Assembly: GCA_038224615.1 (NCBI GenBank)
Contig: JBBRFH010000169.1
Location: 1 to 7,494, forward strand
Length of the DNA: 7,494 bases
Origin: JBBRFH01 sp038224615
GTDB lineage: Bacteria; Planctomycetota; Phycisphaerae; Tepidisphaerales; Tepidisphaeraceae
Reading direction: 5' to 3'
Every line of letters begins with the position of its first letter. Within the stretch, counting starts at the first letter, position 1. The position numbers and the translations under genes are program-made. This document shows positions 1 to 5,983 of this stretch, one piece after another. Below the pieces are notes generated by a model. The model was not told the origin of the DNA and made no database searches. It saw only the letters and a program-made list of their open reading frames with translations.

Positions 1-1
1 G

Positions 2-355
2 GGGAAGTATCGAATCTTCTGCAAGGTGCGATTGCTGGATGTGGTCGAGCCCGCGTGTGGGCGGCGCGAAGCGCGGCGGTTGTCGGGATCGATCGGGCGC
101 TACCACGTCGACTTCGTTCTATGCGATCCCGAGACGACAGAGCCGATGCTGGTGATCGAACTGGATGACCGGTCGCATCAATCGCCGCAGCAGACGAAGC
201 GGGATCGGTTCAAAGACGAGGTGCTGGCCGTCGGCGGGGTGCCGATCTACCGCGTGCCGGCACAGCAGGCGTATGACCCGATCGAACTCGCTGACGAAAT
301 TGCGCGGAGGATTCTCACGACGGGCGCCAATTGCCACAACGAGCGGCCGATCTGA
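2..355 (+). CDS. DUF2726 domain protein, C-terminal part (5' end outside window)
   Basis: The frame is open from base 2 and ends at TGA 353-355. The residues before the first internal GTG (26), reading YRIFCKVRLLDVVEP, already look like the start of a DUF2726 domain, so the true start lies upstream and GTG 26 is unlikely to be a start. DUF2726 is a PD-(D/E)XK-nuclease-like fold. The visible core fits it: HVDFVLCD, then LVIELDDRSH, then a KRDRFKDEVL helix and GVPIYRVPA. The acidic D in HVDF and the E/D residues in VIELDD are at the positions expected for a nuclease-like active site. The family is widespread, often sits beside N-terminal membrane or zinc-ribbon segments, and its substrate is generally unknown. 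The domain call is fairly secure; biochemical function is not. Confidence 0.8.
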   Translation, partial: GKYRIFCKVRLLDVVEPACGRREARRLSGSIGRYHVDFVLCDPETTEPMLVIELDDRSHQSPQQTKRDRFKDEVLAVGGVPIYRVPAQQAYDPIELADEIARRILTTGANCHNERPI

Positions 356-448
356 CACAAGCTCGCATCTAAACGGCGGAACGATGCACATGCGGTCGGC
401 TTGGGTTCCCGGAGGATTTCTAACCGTGCGGATGCGCACGCGATTCCC

Positions 449-454
449 TAGAAT
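449..454 (+). promoter_or_regulatory. Candidate -10 element (TAGAAT) of the Lrp-like gene
   Basis: TAGAAT matches TATAAT at five of six positions and ends nine bases before ATG 464. Transcription would start near 461 and leave a leader of only about three bases. No convincing -35 hexamer is seen 16-18 bases upstream and no Shine-Dalgarno sequence precedes the ATG. The rest of the 108-base gap from 356 shows nothing recognisable. Confidence 0.35.
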
Positions 455-463
455 CCACCGACC

Positions 464-1606
464 ATGGCCGCCGCCCCCACGACACCGATGCCCATCAGTA
501 CCGCCGACCCGATCAATGCGCAGATCCTTGCGATCTCTGAGGACAAGATCCAGGGGTTCGTGCCCGATCCGATCGAGCAGATCGCGAAGCTGGCCGGGCT
601 GGGCGTGGACGTCGTCATCGACCGCATTCGCGCCATGCTCGAGGCGGGCACGATCCGCCGGGTGCGGCAGACGTTGATGAGCGTCAACCTGGCGCCGGGC
701 GCGCTGGTCGCGTGGAGCATCCCGGAAGAAAAGCTACAGCCTGCCTTCGACTGGCTGTTCAAGGAAGACCCGTTCAGCGGTCACGTCGTCATCCGCTCGA
801 CGGACGCGGGCATCAGCGCGACGAAATATCGGCTGTGGACGACGCTGAAAGTGCCGGTGGGCTACTCGATGGTGAAACACTGTGAGTGGCTGAAGGAGAA
901 GATTGGCGCGACCAGCTTCAAGGCGATGCCCGCGAACAAGCTCTTCGTCCTGGGCGTCGGGCATGTGCGCCGGCGCGGGATGGAGATCGGCAGCAAGGCC
1001 GACGCGACCGCCGACGCGCATGACACGGCGCTGATGCCGATGTCGGATATCGAGTGGCGCGTGTTGACGGCGCTGAAGCGCGAATTCGCACCGCAGGAGA
1101 TCACCCGCGACGCGTGGCGCCCCCGCGCCGCCGAGACGGGGCTGTCGTTCGAGGAATTTTGCAGCGCCGCCAAAGCCTTGAGCGATCGCGGGGTGATCGG
1201 GCGCTTCAGCACCTTCCTCGAGCACGTCAAGCCCAACACCGCCGGCGAGCGGGTGACGAAGTTCAACGCGCTGTTCCACTGGGCCGTCCCGACCGGCCGC
1301 GAGTTGGAGGCCGGCGAGCAGGTCGGGCGCTTCCACATTATGACCCACGCCTACTGGCGCGACGGCGGGCCGGAGTTCGGCAACGTCAACGTCATGGGCG
1401 TCGCCCACGGCACGGACAAGTCGCTGGTGCTGGCCCACAAAGCCGCGATCGACGCTCACCTGCAATCGCTGGGCATCCCCGTGACGTACACCAACGTCTT
1501 CTGGGGCGGCCGCAGCGAAATCAAGCCGAGCGAGATCGCCCCGCAGGAATACCATGCGTGGTGCAGCAAGATGGGGATTGATCCGCAGTCGATGCGAGCG
1601 CAGTAG
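464..1606 (+). CDS. Two-lobed Lrp/AsnC-like protein, siroheme decarboxylase (AhbA/AhbB)-like
   Basis: The 380-residue protein contains two repeats of one architecture, a winged helix-turn-helix followed by an AsnC-like alpha/beta domain. In lobe 1, the HTH is about residues 24-70 (ending GTIRRVRQ) and the second domain about 78-170, with KYRLWTTLKVP at 121-131 and AMPANKLFVLGVGHVRR at 154-170. In lobe 2, the HTH is about 194-250 (DRGVIGRFST) and the second domain about 264-350, with MTHAYWRDGGPEF at 293-305 and VMGVAHG at 310-316. H-x-Y-x-R and the NVxxMxHG-like stretch are typical of AhbB/NirH-type proteins; lobe 1 resembles AhbA. In the alternative haem pathway, AhbA and AhbB together decarboxylate sirohaem to didecarboxysirohaem. 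Here both would be on one chain. No other haem gene is visible, so a regulatory Lrp-like role remains possible. ATG 464 is the first start; ATG 488 is an alternative. Confidence 0.72.
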   Translation: MAAAPTTPMPISTADPINAQILAISEDKIQGFVPDPIEQIAKLAGLGVDVVIDRIRAMLEAGTIRRVRQTLMSVNLAPGALVAWSIPEEKLQPAFDWLFKEDPFSGHVVIRSTDAGISATKYRLWTTLKVPVGYSMVKHCEWLKEKIGATSFKAMPANKLFVLGVGHVRRRGMEIGSKADATADAHDTALMPMSDIEWRVLTALKREFAPQEITRDAWRPRAAETGLSFEEFCSAAKALSDRGVIGRFSTFLEHVKPNTAGERVTKFNALFHWAVPTGRELEAGEQVGRFHIMTHAYWRDGGPEFGNVNVMGVAHGTDKSLVLAHKAAIDAHLQSLGIPVTYTNVFWGGRSEIKPSEIAPQEYHAWCSKMGIDPQSMRAQ

Positions 1607-1644
1607 CAGACAGGCTCGTGGCTCGCGACAGTGAGGAACGCATC

Positions 1645-2118
1645 GTGTCCACCGACCCCTCATCCGAATCGCAATGGGAGATCGTCGACGACTCCGAAGA
1701 CGACGACGAGGAATCCGCACGCGATGCCGCCGCCGTCGCAGAGCTTGAGGCCAAGCAGCAGGCCGAGCAGGACCACCTCAACGAGCGGCACATCAAATCC
1801 ATTGCACATGAGAAACGGGCCGCGTACCGCAACCGGACTTACATGCTGCTGATCGCGATCACCTGCGTGGTCGGCGCCAGCCAGTTGTGCTGGTTGGCCT
1901 ACGGCCAGGTGCTGGAGCACAAGTGGAAGCCCGTTGCCGCGTGCGCGGTCATCGCCGGCGGGCTGATCCTCGCGTCGCTCGGTTTCTTCCGCCGCGCCCG
2001 CGCGTACGGCATTGAAGCGAAGAAGACGGCGATCACCGAACCGAACGTCGAACCCGATTTTGCCCCACTGTCAGACGGATCGCAGGTGGTGGAGAATCTG
2101 GAGAATCTGGAACGATGA
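1645..2118 (+). CDS. Two-pass membrane protein of unknown function
   Basis: I do not recognise a family. From GTG 1645 the protein has 157 residues. The N-terminus is very acidic (WEIVDDSEDDDEE, 11-23). A charged, helix-prone stretch with coiled-coil character follows (about 25-60, AELEAKQQAEQDHLNERH). Two hydrophobic segments, about 66-88 and 95-117, are separated by a short EHKWKP turn, so both termini probably face the cytoplasm. The C-terminal 40 residues are polar. The start was chosen because GAGGA at 1633-1637 lies seven bases before GTG 1645. A GTG at 1618 would add nine residues but has no good ribosome-binding site. It begins 38 bases after the Lrp-like gene stop and may be co-transcribed with it. 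The last codons contain a 9-base tandem duplication (ENLENLE). Function unknown. Confidence 0.75.
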   Translation: MSTDPSSESQWEIVDDSEDDDEESARDAAAVAELEAKQQAEQDHLNERHIKSIAHEKRAAYRNRTYMLLIAITCVVGASQLCWLAYGQVLEHKWKPVAACAVIAGGLILASLGFFRRARAYGIEAKKTAITEPNVEPDFAPLSDGSQVVENLENLER

Positions 2119-2127
2119 ACGCTCGTG

Positions 2128-2185
2128 CCGTGGGCATCGTGCCCACGGTCCTGACCGAAAGAAAGCGCGGGCGGGACGCCCACGC
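2128..2185. repeat. Two adjacent hairpins (dispersed-repeat-like) in a convergent gap
   Basis: A perfect 9-bp inverted repeat with a 3-base loop, CCGTGGGCA/TGCCCACGG, occupies 2128-2148. After 16 bases a second hairpin follows at 2165-2185 (GCGCGGGCG/CGCCCACGC, one mismatch, loop GGA). The block lies in the 141-base space between a + strand and a - strand gene. From memory, sequences that translate to peptides like AWASRPR or GVPPA are scattered widely in Planctomycetota and Verrucomicrobiota genomes, so this is probably one copy of a dispersed palindromic element. There is no T-tract on either side, so it is not a classical intrinsic terminator, although it could still end or stabilise both transcripts. 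Confidence 0.65.
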
Positions 2186-2259
2186 CACGATTATCATCCG
2201 CCATGCCGCTGAAGCTGATCGAGTTGGCAAAGACGGGATTTTCTGAACGAAAGTGACGG

Positions 2260-3093
2260 TTACGGATTGTCGGCGATTTCGCGCAGCAGCGTCGACTGAG
2301 CATTGGGCGCCGCAGCGAGATAAGGCACTTTGGCGCCGGTGTAGTTGCGCAGGTCGTAGGGGAAGATCGGCTTGCCGGTGAGGTCGGTCATCACGCCGCC
2401 GGCCTCGAGGACGATGGCGGCGGGGGCGACGCAGTCCCAGAGCTTGCCGTTGACGGTCACCGCGCCGTGCGCGATGCCAGCGGCGACGTGTACCGCCTCG
2501 ATGGCGGCCGATCCGAAGACGCGGACTTTCCAGTTCGTCTGGCTCATCCAGCGCTGCGACCACCCCGGTGCCCGGCCGGCTTTGTCGATGAGATTGCTGG
2601 TGAGCATCAGCACACTGCTGTCGGTCATCGGGGTCTTGAGCGCTTCGATCTTCTTGTTGCCGAGCCACGCGCCTTCACCCCGGGCGGCGCAGAACATGCG
2701 GTCGCAGGCGACATCGTACACCACGCCCAGCACCGGCTCACCTTTCTCCAGCAGGCCGATGCAGACCGCGAACATATTGATGCCGCTGATGTAGTTGTTT
2801 GTGCCGTCGATCGGATCGATCACCCAGTTGCGGCCGTGGACGTCGGTGGTGTCGAAGGTGATGGATTCGCCGGTGTCGCTCTCCTCGCCGATGATGCCGT
2901 CGGTGGGAAAGCGCTTGCGCAGCGCCTCGACGACATGCCGCTGGGTCGCGCGGTCGGCTTCGGTAACGGCCTCGGCGGTGGTCATCGAGTGCGTCTTGGT
3001 GAGCCGCTCGACCTGGCCCCAGTAACGCAACGCGATCGCCCCGGAGCTGCGGGCGAGTTCGACGACAAATTGCAGATCGTGAGCGAGGGACAT
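2260..3093 (-). CDS. Inositol monophosphatase-family phosphatase (possibly histidinol-phosphatase HisN-like)
   Basis: This 277-residue protein has the normal length for the family and all its core motifs. VTEADRATQ is at 43-51 and GEES at 69-72 (metal ligand Glu70). WVIDPIDGTNNYISG at 90-104 carries metal ligands Asp93 and Asp96. LWDCVAPAAIVLEAGG at 218-233 carries Asp220. The enzymes are Mg2+-dependent, Li+-sensitive phosphomonoesterases of the cytoplasm. Substrates in the family include myo-inositol phosphate, L-histidinol phosphate and 3'-phosphoadenosine 5'-phosphate, and motifs alone do not separate them. The W-D-C-V-A-P-A arrangement and DGTNNYISG motif are shared by HisN-type members, but no his gene is nearby, so substrate is open. 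The start at 3093 places the usual helix (MSLAHDLQFVVELARSSG) at the N-terminus; no clear Shine-Dalgarno is seen. The gene is divergent from hicA and convergent with the membrane protein gene. Confidence 0.92.
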   Translation of the reverse strand: MSLAHDLQFVVELARSSGAIALRYWGQVERLTKTHSMTTAEAVTEADRATQRHVVEALRKRFPTDGIIGEESDTGESITFDTTDVHGRNWVIDPIDGTNNYISGINMFAVCIGLLEKGEPVLGVVYDVACDRMFCAARGEGAWLGNKKIEALKTPMTDSSVLMLTSNLIDKAGRAPGWSQRWMSQTNWKVRVFGSAAIEAVHVAAGIAHGAVTVNGKLWDCVAPAAIVLEAGGVMTDLTGKPIFPYDLRNYTGAKVPYLAAAPNAQSTLLREIADNP

Positions 3094-3174
3094 TCGAGCA
3101 AACGTATGGCGATGTCAGTGCGTCCGCAAGATGCGTCGGTTGCGGTTGCGATGAAGGCCAATACGATTCGGTTA

Positions 3175-3372
3175 ATGAAGCGGCGCGATTTGATCGTCCA
3201 CCTGCAAGCCTACCGCTGTCGACGTCATCGACAGGGCGGCAATCACGAAGTGTGGCTGAATCCTGCCAATCGCGCCGAATCCGCCGTGGGCCGGCATCGG
3301 GAAATTCCGATCGGCACGGTGCGCGCCATCTGTCGTCAACTGGGCATTGAAGCGCCGAAGGGCAATCGCTAG
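3175..3372 (+). CDS. hicA: HicA-like mRNA interferase toxin
   Basis: The 65-residue product begins MKRRDLIVHLQ and continues with QGGNHEVW (20-27) and RHREIP (40-45), then AICRQLGIEAP (51-61). This is the HicA pattern: a small double-stranded-RNA-binding-like fold with a catalytic histidine in the G-G-x-H motif (His24). HicA toxins cleave mRNA and are neutralised by HicB. ATG 3175 was chosen because the family begins at M-K-R-R; an in-frame ATG at 3151 would add eight residues. The much longer upstream extension of this frame, back to about 2467, is antisense to the phosphatase and is not coding. A weak TTGCGG (3140-3145), 16 bases, TACGAT (3162-3167) pair would start transcription almost at the ATG. 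The stop codon overlaps that of the oppositely oriented HicB-like gene. All expected key residues appear present, so an active toxin is plausible. Confidence 0.85.
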   Translation: MKRRDLIVHLQAYRCRRHRQGGNHEVWLNPANRAESAVGRHREIPIGTVRAICRQLGIEAPKGNR

Positions 3373-3614
3373 ACGCCCGCGTGTACGAGCGTACGCCGAG
3401 TGCGTTTGGCCGGATTCCACCGTTTTTTATCCGCGCGCGATGCGGCGAGCGTGGCGAAGGCGTCCCTGGCCATCACAAACGCTTGTTCGATCGACCGCGC
3501 CTGGGTGATCATGGCTGGATCGGTCGGGGATGTGATGCAGAACCATCCGTCTTCATCCGGTTGCATGTGAAGAATCAATTTGCCGTCGGTCACCGTGTAC
3601 TTCTTCGCAGCCAT
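3369..3614 (-). CDS. HicB-like antitoxin, convergent with hicA
   Basis: The 81-residue protein reads YTVTDGKLILHMQPDEDGW (6-24), FCITSPTDPAMITQARS (25-41) and IEQAFVMARDAFATLAAS (42-59). Successive beta-strands, an I-T-Q-A-x-S-I-E-Q-A-F turn into a helix, and short length fit the HicB antitoxin fold (partial RNase H-like), particularly the small variants with S-P-x-D-P-x-x-I-T-Q-A. The last 22 residues are strongly basic (KKRWNPAKRTRR) and may bind DNA or RNA; no helix-turn-helix or ribbon-helix-helix domain is evident. It probably sequesters HicA. The gene lies on the opposite strand to hicA, and both stop codons come from one CTAG (3369-3372). On its own strand, a GTAGGT directly before ATG 3614 is at best a weak ribosome-binding site. 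Fold assignment is good; pairing with the neighbouring HicA is inferred from proximity. Confidence 0.75.
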   Translation of the reverse strand: MAAKKYTVTDGKLILHMQPDEDGWFCITSPTDPAMITQARSIEQAFVMARDAFATLAASRADKKRWNPAKRTRRTLVHAGV

Positions 3615-3630
3615 ACCTACATGTTACCAC

Positions 3631-3667
3631 TTGCACGCACGAAACGCATAGTTGCAACTCACTTGCA
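3631..3667. promoter_or_regulatory. Possible operator: three TTGCA boxes in the divergent hicB/ABC promoter region
   Basis: TTGCA occurs at 3631-3635, 3652-3656 and 3663-3667. The starts are 21 and 11 bases apart, so the boxes lie on about the same helical face. The middle box is the core of a perfect 10-base palindrome, AGTTGCAACT (3650-3659), and the flanking two share ACTTGCA. The block lies in the 98-base AT-richer space between the HicB-like gene (leftward) and the ABC ATPase gene (rightward). The last box overlaps the candidate -35 of the ATPase promoter. The binding protein is unknown. Confidence 0.3.
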
Positions 3668-3691
3668 TTTAATTTGTTGGCGTTCTATGAT
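3663..3691 (+). promoter_or_regulatory. Candidate sigma-70-type promoter of the ABC transporter cluster
   Basis: TTGCAT (3663-3668) and TATGAT (3686-3691) are separated by exactly 17 bases. The -10 box matches the consensus at five of six positions; the -35 matches at three (TTG). Transcription would begin near 3698, giving a leader of about 15 bases with no Shine-Dalgarno before ATG 3713. The location supports ATG 3713 over the upstream TTG at 3674, which would lie inside the promoter spacer. Confidence 0.45.
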
Positions 3692-3712
3692 ATCGCCCGT
3701 CAAACCATCAAC

Positions 3713-4411
3713 ATGGCACTTATTCTCGAACAACTGAAGAAGTCGTATCCCGCTCCGGACGGGTCGGTGGTGAGCGTGCTGGATGTCGAGCGGTTTGAAA
3801 TCGCCGACGGCGAGCAGGTGGCGCTGCTGGGCGGGAGCGGGACGGGTAAGACGACGTTGCTGCACGCCATCGCCGGCATCGTCACGCCCGACTCGGGGCA
3901 TGTGGCGTTTCAGCCCGGCAACGTCGATGTGACGGCGCTATCAGAGGCCGCCCGCGACGTCTTTCGCGGCAAGCACATCGGGTACATCTTTCAGACGCAT
4001 CATCTACTGCCGGGCTTTACGGCGTTGGAGAACGTGCTGCTGGGGATGTCCTTCACCGGCCGATCGCCTGACCGCGCGTGGGCGAAGCGGCTGCTCGTTG
4101 AAGTCGGTCTCGGCAACCGGCTCGACTACCGGCCCGCCAAGCTCTCGGTCGGCCAGCAGCAGCGCGTCGCCGTTGCGCGGGCATTGGCGAATCGCCCGCA
4201 GCTCGTCCTCGCCGACGAGCCCACCGGCGCACTCGATCCGACCACCGCGCAGCAAGTCCTCGATCTCATCCGACAGCTCTGCCGCGAGGTCAATGCGTCG
4301 CTGATCCTCGTCACGCACGATATGTCGATCGCACAACAACTCTCCCGCGTCGTCCGACTCGACGAGTTGAACAAGCGGAGACAGGAGATAGGTGACAGCA
4401 GACAGGAGTGA
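3713..4411 (+). CDS. ABC transporter ATP-binding protein, LolD/MacB type
   Basis: The 232-residue protein has every ATPase motif. Walker A is at 40-48 (GGSGTGKTT), the Q-loop at Gln94 (YIFQTHHLLPGFTALENV) and the signature at 144-151 (LSVGQQQR). Walker B is at 164-170 (LVLADEP), the D-loop at 173-175 and the H-loop at His202 (LVTHD). TALENV after the Q-loop and ADEPTGALD are typical of the MacB/LolD/FtsE branch, whose members power FtsX-type permeases by mechanotransmission rather than channel transport. The FtsX-type permease gene follows 84 bases downstream and is the obvious partner. ATG 3713 is chosen over TTG 3674 because M-A-L-I-L-E-Q is a family-like N-terminus and because of the promoter position. 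The final residues (KRRQEIGDSRQE, 221-232) are encoded by the left arm of a heptad repeat element and are probably not part of the ancestral enzyme. Confidence 0.95.
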   Translation: MALILEQLKKSYPAPDGSVVSVLDVERFEIADGEQVALLGGSGTGKTTLLHAIAGIVTPDSGHVAFQPGNVDVTALSEAARDVFRGKHIGYIFQTHHLLPGFTALENVLLGMSFTGRSPDRAWAKRLLVEVGLGNRLDYRPAKLSVGQQQRVAVARALANRPQLVLADEPTGALDPTTAQQVLDLIRQLCREVNASLILVTHDMSIAQQLSRVVRLDELNKRRQEIGDSRQE

Positions 4412-4493
4412 GAACAGCGGCCGTTCCGCTTCTGCTGCCTCTTGTCTCCTATCTCCTAATCTCCTGTCTCCTGACTCCTGTCTCCTTCCTCCC
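4376..4493. repeat. Inverted heptad-repeat element between the ATPase and permease genes
   Basis: The right arm (4444-4486) holds six copies of a 7-base unit NNCTCCT. The first two bases run GT, AT, AT, GT, GA, GT, with one extra A at 4458. The left arm (4376-4410) holds five degenerate copies of the complementary unit AGGAGAN. An exact 13-base inverted repeat joins the arms (4377-4389 with 4459-4471). A small hairpin, AGCGG/CCGCT (4416-4430), sits in the loop, and CAGCAG/CTGCTG (4396-4401, 4432-4437) can also pair. The left arm carries the last codons and TGA of the ATPase gene. The right arm runs almost to the permease ATG and ends in TCCTCCC, an anti-Shine-Dalgarno-like string. From memory, similar RRQE-coding heptad repeats recur in planctomycete and cyanobacterial genomes. 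Confidence 0.75.
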
Positions 4494-4495
4494 CC

Positions 4496-5917
4496 ATGAA
4501 CCTCTTCGAACTCATCCTCAAGCAGATCCGCCAGCGGGCGTTGTCGACAGTGCTGACGGTCTTCTCGATCACGCTCGGCGTCGCGTTAGCGATCTCGATC
4601 CTGGTGCTGCAGCGCGAGGGCAAGAACCTTTTCGGCCAGACCGAGTTCGGCTACGAAGTGATCGCCGGCGTGAAGGGGTCGGGGCTGCAACTGGTCACCA
4701 ACACCATCTATCGCATCGACCGCAGCCCAGGGAACGTGCCCTACTCGGTGTACGAGCGGATGACCACGGATCCGGTGTTCAAACCGGACGTGCGTTTTGC
4801 GATCCCGCAGTGCGTGGGAGACAGCTATCAGGGCTTGCCGATCGTCGGCACGACGCCCCAATATTTTGGCTACAACCCCGACGGCACCCGCGCCGCCGAC
4901 GGCAAGCGGTTCGAGTACCGGCCGGGGCAGAGCTTTGAGATCGTCGCGCCGGGCAAGGTGCTGACCGAGAATCGCTTTGAGGCCGTCGTCGGCTGCGACG
5001 TACCGAAACTCGGCAAGCTAAAGCTCGGTAACCAGTTCCAGGCGACGCACGGCTTTCCGATCCCGGGCATGACGCCGGACGTACACGACGAAAAGTGGAC
5101 AGTCGTCGGCGTCCTCGCCCCCACCCACACCGCCGCCGACCGGTGCGTTTATATCGGGCTTACCAGCTTCTACACGATCTTCGAGCACGGCGAAGCCGAA
5201 GTGCAGCGTGAGCAACAGCGGCAGGCCGTCGGCGCGCTCCCCCCTGCCACCGCGCCGGTCGAAGCACACGAAGTCCATGACCATGACCACGAGCACGAGG
5301 AACGTCACTATGACCTCACGCCCGACGGCACGATCGTCCTGCACGACGAGGTGTTGCGCGCCCGCGAAGTCTCTGCGATTCTGATCAAGACCCGCGGCGA
5401 CGGAGGCGGGCTGAATACACTGCGTCTGATCAGCAATCTGAACATGATCAACGACGTCATGGGAGTAAACCCCGCCACGGTGATGCGCGAGTTCTTCGCC
5501 AACTTCCTCGACGCCCCGATCATGCTGCTGCTGGCGATCGCGGTACTGGTGACGGTGATCGCGGCATTGGGAATCATGACGACGATCTACAACTCCGTCT
5601 CGGCGCGCATGCGTGAGATCGCGATCCTGCGCGCCCTGGGGGCGACGCGCGTGCGCATCCTCATCCTCATCAGTACCGAGGCGGCGTTGGTGGGGCTGCT
5701 GGGCGGCGTGATCGGATTCTTCATCGGCCACGGGCTGGCGGGGATCGGATCGGTCTACATGAAGCAAACTTTCGGGCAGACGATCGGCTGGTATCGCGTC
5801 GCTGATGTCGAGTTGCTGTTCGTGGCGGGCGTCGTCGTGTTGTCATTTATTGCCGGGCTTGTGCCGGCGCTCAAGGCGTACCGCACACCGGTGTCGGCAA
5901 ATCTAGTGGCGGCGTGA
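4496..5917 (+). CDS. FtsX/MacB-type ABC transporter permease with His-rich periplasmic loop
   Basis: The 473-residue protein has the MacB topology. The first transmembrane helix is at about 15-38, after an amphipathic N-terminus (LILKQIRQRALST). A large extracytoplasmic MacB_PCD-like domain covers about 40-335, followed by an FtsX domain with three helices (about 341-365, 388-414 and 438-459). RMREIAILRALGATR (371-385) is the cytoplasmic coupling segment that contacts the ATPase. A His/Asp/Glu-rich run at 258-271 (HEVHDHDHEHEERH, six His) lies in the extracytoplasmic domain and is a likely metal-binding site. Four-helix FtsX-type permeases work on envelope substrates such as lipoproteins, peptides or small molecules. 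The His-rich loop plus the adjacent DUF3299-like genes recalls zinc-responsive PA4063-PA4066-type operons, so zinc or another metal is a hypothesis. No Shine-Dalgarno precedes ATG 4496; the upstream bases are all pyrimidines. Confidence 0.92.
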   Translation: MNLFELILKQIRQRALSTVLTVFSITLGVALAISILVLQREGKNLFGQTEFGYEVIAGVKGSGLQLVTNTIYRIDRSPGNVPYSVYERMTTDPVFKPDVRFAIPQCVGDSYQGLPIVGTTPQYFGYNPDGTRAADGKRFEYRPGQSFEIVAPGKVLTENRFEAVVGCDVPKLGKLKLGNQFQATHGFPIPGMTPDVHDEKWTVVGVLAPTHTAADRCVYIGLTSFYTIFEHGEAEVQREQQRQAVGALPPATAPVEAHEVHDHDHEHEERHYDLTPDGTIVLHDEVLRAREVSAILIKTRGDGGGLNTLRLISNLNMINDVMGVNPATVMREFFANFLDAPIMLLLAIAVLVTVIAALGIMTTIYNSVSARMREIAILRALGATRVRILILISTEAALVGLLGGVIGFFIGHGLAGIGSVYMKQTFGQTIGWYRVADVELLFVAGVVVLSFIAGLVPALKAYRTPVSANLVAA

Positions 5918-5927
5918 GGGCTCGGCT

Positions 5928-5936
5928 TGGTATGCT
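5928..5936 (+). promoter_or_regulatory. Weak candidate extended -10 before the exported DUF3299-like gene
   Basis: TGGTATGCT has the TGn extension and a four-of-six -10 hexamer, just after the permease stop codon. No -35 is convincing. If used, it would give the downstream gene its own transcript with a leader of about 40 bases; otherwise that gene is read from the ABC cluster promoter. Confidence 0.2.
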
Positions 5937-5983
5937 CCTGACTCGTGTGATTCAGTAGTCCGTCTCGCAGGAGTTGGTTTTTG

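Noticed and set aside
165..677. 170-residue + strand frame spanning the end of the DUF2726 gene and the start of the Lrp/Ahb-like gene
   Set aside because: Low-complexity Arg/Ser-rich translation in a third frame across two supported genes.
734..1720. 328-residue - strand frame opposite the Lrp/Ahb-like gene
   Set aside because: Its translation is Arg/His/Ala-rich with no domain, typical of an antisense frame in GC-rich DNA. The + strand protein has clear family motifs.
2119..2259. Intrinsic terminator for the convergent genes
   Set aside because: The hairpins are strong, but no run of T follows on either strand; they are recorded as repeat elements instead.
2467..3174. Long + strand frame continuous with hicA, which would give a 301-residue protein
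   Set aside because: It is antisense to the phosphatase gene with its complete IMPase motifs. HicA homology begins only at ATG 3175, and the upstream translation looks like a shadow frame.
3369..3660. CRISPR or other repeat array around the TTGCA boxes
   Set aside because: Only three 5-base boxes, with no repeats of CRISPR length and no regular spacers.
3674..3712. TTG 3674 as start of the ABC ATPase
   Set aside because: It falls inside the spacer of a good promoter candidate and adds 13 residues not expected in the family. ATG 3713 gives a normal N-terminus.
5018..5767. 249-residue - strand frame opposite the permease, rich in His and Asp
   Set aside because: Its composition arises from the complement of the permease codons. 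No domain was seen, and it lies fully inside a secure gene.
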